Part shown: piece after piece, positions 9,215 through 15,077 of the stretch | How positions within the stretch are numbered: position 1 is the first letter of the stretch | Layout: each line of letters opens with the position of its first letter | From: Chthoniobacteraceae bacterium | GTDB taxonomy: Bacteria; Verrucomicrobiota; Verrucomicrobiia; Chthoniobacterales; Chthoniobacteraceae | Direction of reading: 5' to 3' | DNA: 48,546 nucleotides | Assembly: GCA_947471505.1 (NCBI GenBank) | Contig: CANIWM010000047.1 | Location: 1-48,546, forward strand | The notes under the pieces: generated by a model | Databases searched by the model: none | What the model was told of the DNA's origin: nothing | What the model saw: the letters and a program-made list of their open reading frames with translations, nothing else | Position numbers and translations under genes: made by a program

Positions 9215-10399
9215 TCAGCTTTGGCTCAGCCGTTTCTTTGGCGCATCGAGGAGAAGTTCATGCGCCTCGCGCAATACTGCGGGAATGCGGGCGGCGAAAG
9301 GCGAAGCGGCGCACGCCTTCTCCACCGCTGCTGCGTCGAATGTCTGCGCCATCTCGCCGGGAAACCAATGCCCGCCAGCGCCGCCGAGAAGGTTATATCG
9401 CATTTTGCCCCAGTCGGTGAGGCCGAGGCCGCGTGCGTAGGTGTAAAGGCGGGCGATTTCTTGCACGTTGATCTGGCCGGGGATGGCCTCGTAATTCGGC
9501 AGTCCTTCCGGCCACCGAGCGCACCAGTCTGCACCGAGGACGCGCTCCAGTTCTGCACGCAGACGTTGCTCAACGGGCGCGGTGAGTTCCGCCGCGCGGT
9601 CGTAGTGCGCGAGGGCGGCGAGGTGCTCCTCGAAATCGCCGGGGCACGATGCGCCGACGCTGAGGGTGTGGACTTCCGGGCGCGAGAGCGTCCACAGATC
9701 ATTCCACTGCATCGGCGAAAGCGGCGCGCACATTTCGCGCAGCGAAGCGGGCGGGCTGTAGAGTTTGCCGCCTTTGTCGTTGGGCGAAATGATGAACACG
9801 CCCATGTCGTGCGCGGCGGCGGCTTGCACGGCGGGCCAGTTCAGTTCGTTCACGAAATACCAGTGCAAGTTCACGTAGTCGAACGCGTCCGATTCGATGG
9901 CTTTCACGATGATGTCCGTCGTGGCGTGGGTGCTGAAGCCGATGTGCTTGCAGCGGCCTTCGCGCTGGAGCTTCTGCGCTTCTTCGAGGCACCCGCCTTT
10001 GCGCAGCGACCAGTCGAGCAGTTCGGCGTTATTGATGCCGTGGAGCGAGAGCAGCTCGACGTGGTCGAGCTTCAAGTAGCTCATGGATTTCTCGAACGTC
10101 TCGCGAAACTCCCGCGCTGTGGCGAAAGGCGCGACCTTCGTCTGCACGGTCATTTTCTCGCGAGGGAGACGCGGGAGAATCCACCCGAGCTGCATCTCGC
10201 TACTGCCGTAGCCGCGTGCGGTTTCGATGTGGTTGATGCCCACCTCCAGCGCACGGAGGATGGTTTCTTCGAGGTTGCGCTGCCCCTTTTCCTCGACCGT
10301 CTCCGGCGCAACGTCGTCCCACGACTGTTGGTAGCGCATCCCCCCGCAGGAGAAAACGGGCATCTCGATATTGGTTCGGCCAAAGCGACGGTATTTCAT
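9215..10399 (-). CDS. Aldo/keto reductase with degenerate ferredoxin-like tail
   Basis: A 394-residue NAD(P)H-dependent oxidoreductase of the aldo/keto reductase superfamily. The TIM-barrel part shows the start MKYRRFGRTNIEMPVFSCGG, the catalytic region HIETARGYGSSE (the Tyr of GYG matches the family acid; Asp is replaced by Glu in ETARGYG), QTKVAPF, and KHIGFSTHA near residue 160. The C-terminal 120 residues align in layout with the subgroup that carries a 4Fe-4S tail (expected CxxCxxC ... PEGINIP), but here only WCARWPEGLPNYEAIPGQINVQEI remains, so the cluster cysteines are missing. It is followed by the split-barrel protein after 7 bp. Substrate unknown. Confidence 0.88.
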   Translation of the reverse strand: MKYRRFGRTNIEMPVFSCGGMRYQQSWDDVAPETVEEKGQRNLEETILRALEVGINHIETARGYGSSEMQLGWILPRLPREKMTVQTKVAPFATAREFRETFEKSMSYLKLDHVELLSLHGINNAELLDWSLRKGGCLEEAQKLQREGRCKHIGFSTHATTDIIVKAIESDAFDYVNLHWYFVNELNWPAVQAAAAHDMGVFIISPNDKGGKLYSPPASLREMCAPLSPMQWNDLWTLSRPEVHTLSVGASCPGDFEEHLAALAHYDRAAELTAPVEQRLRAELERVLGADWCARWPEGLPNYEAIPGQINVQEIARLYTYARGLGLTDWGKMRYNLLGGAGGHWFPGEMAQTFDAAAVEKACAASPFAARIPAVLREAHELLLDAPKKRLSQS

Positions 10400-10462
10400 C
10401 GCAGTGGGCGTTAGTCGGGAATCGGCGCGGGGTAAAGCGGGGAGTGGAGCCGGTGGGGGGTA

Positions 10463-10630
10463 TTAAAAGTGGAATGCCGGAATTGGCATCGTCGAGCTAG
10501 GACGCGGAAGTAGCGGGGCCGTCCCGGCCCCGTCGCGACACGCAGTGTCGCAGACACGCAAGCGCCTTTGGCGCTCGGGGCCGAGACGGCCCCGCTACCA
10601 TTGCGATTCAATCGCTTATTCCACTTTTAA
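10463..10630. mobile_element. Nested inverted-repeat element (MITE/REPIN-like)
   Basis: Outer perfect 13-bp inverted repeat TTAAAAGTGGAAT (10463-10475) and its complement (10618-10630). Inside it lies a perfect 14-bp inverted repeat GTAGCGGGGCCGTC (10510-10523) with its complement at 10585-10598. Between and around these are smaller perfect hairpins: TGCC-GGAATT-GGCA (10475-10488), GCGACAC-GCA-GTGTCGC (10535-10551), AGCGCC-TTT-GGCGCT (10561-10575) and GCGATT-C-AATCGC (10603-10615). There is no coding capacity. The 168-bp size and terminal repeats fit a non-autonomous, RAYT- or transposase-mobilised repeat. No flanking target duplication is obvious. It sits upstream of the aldo/keto reductase start. 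Confidence 0.7.
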
Positions 10631-10835
10631 CCACACCCTGGAGCGGGATCCCTGAAACTCCACACTTGCCAACCCTACGCGCACCCATATAATCATCCTC
10701 CATGCGTCCGAGTCCTATCAACCGCATCCGTTTCACTCCTTCACCGAGCCCGACCGAAGGAAATCTGGCTCCTTCCCCTGAGACTTCGACTCTCGTTGTA
10801 AGTCCTTCTCCATCAACTATGTCCCCCGCAAGCCT

Positions 10836-11087
10836 TTCGACTTTTCGGGCGTTCCTGACGACTTTGTGCCCTCTCCCGACGGCTCCACAGACCCTTCCGA
10901 CGGCTTCACGGGGTAGTCTGACGACTTCACGACCCTTACAGACTACTTTTCCACCTTTTCCGACTACTCCACGGCTCAGCCAGACTGCTCTGCGGCGGGT
11001 TCCGGCGACATTACGGCTTCTTCCAGCGATAGCCCGCCCTCTCCCCACAGCTCGGCGCCTTCACCCGACCGCTTGGTGCCCACACTT
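10836..11087. repeat. Degenerate 21-bp tandem repeat array
   Basis: About twelve consecutive units of exactly 21 bp, best conserved from 10857 to 10982 with units beginning at 10857, 10878, 10899, 10920, 10941, 10962 and 10983. The consensus is close to GACGACTTCACGACCCTTTCC; weaker units continue to about 11087 and perhaps start near 10815. Because 21 is a multiple of 3, several frames stay open across it: a plus frame (10702-11133) reads PT-rich heptads and a minus frame (10608-11048) reads heptads like KVVRNAR. Neither has other support as a gene. The third plus frame reads DDFT-type heptads but is broken by a stop at 10914-10916. The array ends about 50 bp before the gene that follows. 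Confidence 0.75.
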
Positions 11088-11137
11088 TGCCATCCGTTGC
11101 TCCCAAAAACACAACCTAACACAACAAAACTAACATT

Positions 11138-11191
11138 ATGGAACTTCATCAAGATGTCGGTGCGCGCGCCGACCAAACCGTGCCTGTGTAG
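11138..11191 (+). other. In-frame upstream segment ending in amber codon
   Basis: An ATG at 11138 begins MELHQDVGARADQTVPV and meets TAG at 11189-11191. After the TAG the same frame continues QTHFGTLIVSKMNG... into the downstream gene without any other stop. The A-rich sequence just before 11138 (ACAACAAAACTAACATT) looks like a leader in front of a start codon. Either the gene once began here and acquired a nonsense mutation, the TAG is read through, or 11138-11191 is a small separate upstream ORF. Confidence 0.5.
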
Positions 11192-11215
11192 CAGACTCAC
11201 TTTGGCACGCTCATC

Positions 11216-12079
11216 GTGAGCAAAATGAACGGCTCGGGCCTTCGTGTCCTCGCCGATGCGCTGGTGGGCACCGCGCAGCTTCGCGATAACAAACTCCAAG
11301 ACCTCGACGACGCCCGGCAGGCGCGCGACATCCTCTGTGGCAAAATCCATCTGCTCGATGTGAAAGTGCCCGCTCTCATCGCCGCGGCGCTTTCCGAGGA
11401 ACCGCAGATCATCGCCGATCTGGATAAGGTTTGGGCCATCGTCCCCGAAGGCCTCGAATCTTGCGTGGCGCGTGCGCAAAAACTCGTGCCGGTGTGGAAG
11501 GCGGCCAACTTGTTTCTCGCATCGCAAGTGCCCGCGCTTCCCGCGCTGACTCGCAACGGGAAAACGGTGGCCAACCTCGAAACCCTCATCCTGCAAGCAG
11601 CGCCCGCGCTTTCCGCCGTAGCGACACTCGAATCCGAAGCGGGCACCATCCGTGGGACGCTCCGCCGCGATGCGCAGCGGGTGGACCGGATCAATAAGGC
11701 GGCGTTCAAAGGCATGACGGCGCTCGCCGATGAAGGCACGCCGGGGTTCGACGCGCTGGCCACGATCACGACATCGAGCACGAGCCTTCTGCCCGACACC
11801 CTCGGCATTCGCTCCGTGCTGCAAGGCGGCACCAACGGTCTGCAAGTGCTGGCGAGCTATGAGCCGAGCACCATCGAGCCCGGCGAGACGCGCGAATTGC
11901 AATACATGCGCGACGGAATCGACGCCGACTGGACGACTATCGCCGTGGACGCGAGCGGCAACGCGCTCGGGCCATTTGTAGTCGGCCAGACGATCCGCTT
12001 GCGCACGGCGGTGACGAATTCGCACGGCACGCGCAACAGCGGGCCTCGGCGGCTGATCATTCAGGCGGTGGAGGGGTAG
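11216..12079 (+). CDS. Unknown protein, helical core with fibronectin-like tail
   Basis: A 287-residue protein I do not recognise, read from GTG 11216 (ATG 11225 is also possible). Residues 1-180 are charged and helix-prone (VGTAQLRDNKLQDLDDARQARD), ending in a NKAAFKGMTALADEGTPGFDAL segment. Residues 200-285 look like a single beta-sandwich (LQVLASYEP ... ELQYMRDGIDADWTTIAVDASGNALGPFVVGQTIRLRTAVTNSHGTR), the pattern of a fibronectin type III or related domain. There is no signal peptide or membrane segment. The frame extends upstream through an amber codon to an ATG at 11138, so the N-terminus may be truncated. It sits between a 21-bp tandem array and a small zinc-ribbon gene in a non-housekeeping stretch. 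Confidence 0.65.
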   Translation: MSKMNGSGLRVLADALVGTAQLRDNKLQDLDDARQARDILCGKIHLLDVKVPALIAAALSEEPQIIADLDKVWAIVPEGLESCVARAQKLVPVWKAANLFLASQVPALPALTRNGKTVANLETLILQAAPALSAVATLESEAGTIRGTLRRDAQRVDRINKAAFKGMTALADEGTPGFDALATITTSSTSLLPDTLGIRSVLQGGTNGLQVLASYEPSTIEPGETRELQYMRDGIDADWTTIAVDASGNALGPFVVGQTIRLRTAVTNSHGTRNSGPRRLIIQAVEG

Positions 12080-12084
12080 CAGTG

Positions 12085-12333
12085 ATGGGAAATATGCAAC
12101 GCGCTGTTCCTCTTCACCTCGCAAATGGTGAAGAGGGCGCAGCGGTGGCGACTGGCAATAATGCCGCTTGGAATTGTATCTGCGCCCGAACGCTTCCGCT
12201 CATTGGTCCGTTAGCAAAGACCGTCGATCCGGGAGAAAATACGTTGGTCGTTTGCCCTGACTGTGGGGCGAGATTTCACGTACTCGGCGAAGGATCTGCA
12301 TGGACGAGGGTGTCTGCGGTGAGGCAACTTTGA
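12085..12333 (+). CDS. Small zinc-ribbon-like protein
   Basis: An 82-residue protein (ATG 12085; GTG 12082 would add one residue). The N-terminal half is unremarkable; the C-terminal half carries WNCICARTLPLIG and CPDCGARFHVLG, i.e. CxC and CxxC pairs about 26 residues apart, a plausible zinc ribbon. The start lies 5 bp after the stop of the preceding gene and the stop is 2 bp before the amidase start, so the three may form one transcript. Function unknown; the metal-site reading is an inference from cysteine spacing. Confidence 0.6.
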   Translation: MGNMQRAVPLHLANGEEGAAVATGNNAAWNCICARTLPLIGPLAKTVDPGENTLVVCPDCGARFHVLGEGSAWTRVSAVRQL

Positions 12334-12335
12334 AT

Positions 12336-12992
12336 ATGCAATTCACCCGTCTTATTTCCATGCGCGTCGCGTGCGCGCTCGCTGCGCTTTTTCTCGCTGC
12401 GTGTTCGTCGGACCGCGTGATCGATACGAGCCGGACGTTTAAAAAGGTGGTGATCGATGCGGGGCACGGCGGGCATGACTCGGGCGCTACGAGCCGCTAT
12501 GCTGGGCGGGAGAAAGACCTCGCGCTTGATGTTGCGCTGCGAGTCCGTGCGAAGCTGGAGGCGGCGGGCTTCGATACGGTGATGACGAGGAGGAGCGATG
12601 TCTTCATCGAGCTGGATCGGCGGGCGGCTATCTCGAACGCGCAGACTAATTCCATCTTCGTATCCGTCCATTTCAACGACTCGCCCAACGCGAGCATCCG
12701 GGGCAGCGAGGTCTATTACAAGAGTCGGTGCTCGGTGCGGATCGCCGAGAACATTCTCACGCAGATTGCGGCTATCCCCGGCTTCAGTAATCGCGGGGTT
12801 CGCACGGCGAATTTCCGCGTCTTGAAAAAGAACCACTATCCCGCAGTGCTCGTGGAGTGTGGCTATCTTTCGAACCCCTCCGAGGGCCGTCGTTGCAGGG
12901 ATGGAGGGGCACTGGAAGCCCTTGCCGAGGCTATCGTGCGCGGTATCGTTCTCCAGCGCCACGGCGGAGCTTCGATGGTCGCGGCCAACTAA
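12336..12992 (+). CDS. N-acetylmuramoyl-L-alanine amidase, lipoprotein
   Basis: A 218-residue amidase_3 family enzyme that cleaves the amide bond between N-acetylmuramic acid and L-alanine in peptidoglycan. From ATG 12336 the N-terminus is a lipoprotein signal with lipobox LAAC (Cys23); an ATG at 12360 gives a shorter version of the same signal. Zinc ligands and catalytic residues are visible: IDAGHGGHDSGA (His44), the Glu in GREKDLALDVALR, His in FVSVHFNDSPN, and the catalytic Glu in PAVLVECGYLSNP. The size is that of a bare catalytic domain with no SPOR, LysM or AMIN domain, so it is predicted to be anchored in the outer or inner membrane, facing the periplasm. It is followed by the sulfatase after 4 bp. 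Confidence 0.92.
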   Translation: MQFTRLISMRVACALAALFLAACSSDRVIDTSRTFKKVVIDAGHGGHDSGATSRYAGREKDLALDVALRVRAKLEAAGFDTVMTRRSDVFIELDRRAAISNAQTNSIFVSVHFNDSPNASIRGSEVYYKSRCSVRIAENILTQIAAIPGFSNRGVRTANFRVLKKNHYPAVLVECGYLSNPSEGRRCRDGGALEALAEAIVRGIVLQRHGGASMVAAN

Positions 12993-12996
12993 ATTT

Positions 12997-14535
12997 ATGC
13001 GTCACTTCTTCATCTTCCTCGTCGCCCTCAGCACCGCACTCGCTGCGGAGAAACCGAATGTCGTGTTCATCCTCGCTGATGATCTGGGGATCGGTGACGT
13101 GCGCGCTTTTAACAAAGAGTCGAAAATCGCCACGCCGAACTTGGACCGCCTCGCTGCGAGCGGGATGAAGTTTATCGACGCCCACACTTCGTCGTCCGTC
13201 TGCACGCCTACACGCTACGGCTTGCTCACGGGGCGCTACAATTGGCGCTCGCGGCTCCAGTCCGGTGTGCTCGGCGGACTCAGCCCGCGCCTGATCGAGG
13301 ATGGTCGCGTGACGGTCGCCGCGATGCTCAAGGAGCAAGGCTACCGCACCGCCGCCGTCGGCAAATGGCACCTCGGGCTTGGCTGGGTAAAGCACGAGGG
13401 CAAGACCGTGAACGAACTGGGAATCGAGAACGAGGCGCAGACCGGCAGTATCGACTTTTCAAAATCGTTCACCGACGGCCCTCTCGCGCTGGGTTTCGAT
13501 TATTTCTTCGGCATCGCCGCGTCGCTCGACATGGCACCCTACACGTTCCTCGAAAACGACCGCTGCACCGTGCTGCCCACCGAAACCAACCACTTCCCGA
13601 TGATGGCTGACCGCCCCGATGGGCCGAAGACTCGCAAGGGCCCTGCCGCGCCCGGTTTCGACGCGAAGAATGTCCTGCCTACATGCACCGCAAAAGCTGC
13701 CGAGTGGATCGGTGCGCAAGCAAAAGCCGGCAAGCCATTCTTCCTCTACATACCGCTCAACGCCCCGCATACACCGTCGGTTCCGACGGCGGAGTTTGAC
13801 GGCAAGAGCAACCTCAACAGCTACGCCGATTTCGTGATGCAGACCGATGGCAGCGTGGGCGCAGTGCTCGACGCGCTGGAAAAAGCGGGCGTCGCGGACA
13901 ACACGCTCATCATCGTCACCAGCGACAACGGTTGCTCCCCGCAAGCCCGCATCGAAGAGCTTCGCGAAAAGGGCCACGACCCGTGCTGGGGCTTGCGCGG
14001 GACGAAGGCGGACGTGTGGGAAGGCGGGCACCGTGTGCCATTTATCGTCCGCTGGCCGGGGAAAGTGAAGCCAGCCACCGAGAGCACGCAGCTCGTCTGC
14101 CTCACCGATTTCTACGCCACCGTGGCTGACATCGCAGGTGCAAAGATTCCCGGCACCGTCGCCGAAGACAGCGTCAGCTTTCTCCCCGCGCTCCTCGGCC
14201 AGCCGAGCGCCCGCGATACGCTGGTCTCGCACAGCATCTCCGGGCACTTCGCGATCCGGCGCGGCAGCATGAAGCTCTGTCTCACGCCCGGCAGCGGGGG
14301 CTGGAGCAACCCAAAGCCCGGCAACCCCGCCGCCGCGAAGCTCCCGCCGTATCAGCTCTACGACCTCGCCGCAGATCGTGGAGAGACCAAGAACCTCGCG
14401 ATCGAGCGACCCGATGACGTGAAGGCGCTCACCGCCTTGCTGGAGAAGTTCGTCGCCGATGGCCGCAGCACTCCCGGTGAGCCTCAGAAAAACACGGTGG
14501 ACGTTCACATTATCAAAGCGGGGAAGGCGAAGTAG
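12997..14535 (+). CDS. Secreted arylsulfatase-type sulfatase
   Basis: A 512-residue type I sulfatase hydrolysing sulfate esters. ATG 12997 is chosen because it starts a signal peptide (MRHFFIFLVALSTALAAEKP, cleavage near LAA-E). The first metal-binding Asp pair is in FILADDLGIGD (27-35), and the formylglycine motif CTPTR is at 69-73 with Cys69 as the residue to be converted, followed by GLLTGRY. Other typical segments are VGKWHLG, VTSDNG and GLRGTKADVWEGGHRVPFIVRWPG. The Cys-type motif needs a formylglycine-generating enzyme, which is not in the window. Secreted sulfatases are abundant in Verrucomicrobiota that degrade sulfated polysaccharides. The substrate cannot be assigned. Confidence 0.93.
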   Translation: MRHFFIFLVALSTALAAEKPNVVFILADDLGIGDVRAFNKESKIATPNLDRLAASGMKFIDAHTSSSVCTPTRYGLLTGRYNWRSRLQSGVLGGLSPRLIEDGRVTVAAMLKEQGYRTAAVGKWHLGLGWVKHEGKTVNELGIENEAQTGSIDFSKSFTDGPLALGFDYFFGIAASLDMAPYTFLENDRCTVLPTETNHFPMMADRPDGPKTRKGPAAPGFDAKNVLPTCTAKAAEWIGAQAKAGKPFFLYIPLNAPHTPSVPTAEFDGKSNLNSYADFVMQTDGSVGAVLDALEKAGVADNTLIIVTSDNGCSPQARIEELREKGHDPCWGLRGTKADVWEGGHRVPFIVRWPGKVKPATESTQLVCLTDFYATVADIAGAKIPGTVAEDSVSFLPALLGQPSARDTLVSHSISGHFAIRRGSMKLCLTPGSGGWSNPKPGNPAAAKLPPYQLYDLAADRGETKNLAIERPDDVKALTALLEKFVADGRSTPGEPQKNTVDVHIIKAGKAK

Positions 14536-14541
14536 TCAGCC

Positions 14542-15072
14542 ATGAAGCGCGCTGTTTTCCTAGACCGCGATGGGGTGATCAATCGGCCTGTCGTCCGCGA
14601 GGGGAAGCCGTTCCCGCCGGTCACGGTGGAGGAGTTTGCGCTGCTGCCGGGCGTCGCGGAAGCCTGTGCCCGCCTTCGCTCGGCTGGGTACCTGATCATT
14701 TTGGCGACGAATCAGCCGGACGTGGGGCGGGGCACTTTAGCTCGCGAGATCGTGGAGGCGATGCACGAGAAAATGCTGCGCCTTGTGCCGATGGATGCCG
14801 TGGAGGTTTGCACCGATCCGGGGCAGGGGACTCCGAGCGAGTTTCGCAAGCCTGCGCCGGGGATGCTCCTGCGCGCTGCGGCGGAGCATGGCGTTGACCT
14901 GCGGCAGTCTTGGATGGTGGGCGACCGCTGGCGCGACATTGACTGCGGCATGCGCGCGGGGTGTCGCACGGTGTTTATTGATTGGGGCTACGACGAGGAG
15001 TTGCGCGCGCAGCCGGACTTCCGCGCGGCGAATCTGAGCGAGGCGGTGGAGGTGATTTTGCGGAACGGGTGA
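14542..15072 (+). CDS. HAD-IIIA family phosphatase (GmhB-like)
   Basis: A 176-residue HAD phosphatase. Motif I is FLDRDGVIN (nucleophile Asp8, acid Asp10), motif II ILATNQPDVGRG, and motif III/IV KPAPGMLLRAA ... MVGDRWRDIDCGMRAGC. This order and size match D-glycero-D-manno-heptose-1,7-bisphosphate 7-phosphatase (GmhB) and histidinol-phosphatase relatives. The zinc loop of classical GmhB (CxH ... CxC between motifs II and III) is absent: the corresponding region is EVCTDPGQGTPSEFRKPAP with one Cys. It is therefore a zinc-loop-less HAD-IIIA enzyme; sugar phosphate is the likely but unproven substrate. It starts 6 bp after the sulfatase stop and converges on the redoxin gene with a 5-bp gap. 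Confidence 0.85.
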   Translation: MKRAVFLDRDGVINRPVVREGKPFPPVTVEEFALLPGVAEACARLRSAGYLIILATNQPDVGRGTLAREIVEAMHEKMLRLVPMDAVEVCTDPGQGTPSEFRKPAPGMLLRAAAEHGVDLRQSWMVGDRWRDIDCGMRAGCRTVFIDWGYDEELRAQPDFRAANLSEAVEVILRNG

Positions 15073-15077
15073 GGGGG

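Noticed and set aside
10608-11048. 146-codon minus-strand frame across the 21-bp array
   Set aside because: Openness follows from a repeat length divisible by three. The plus frame over the same DNA is equally open, so neither is listed as a gene; it is kept as a finding only.
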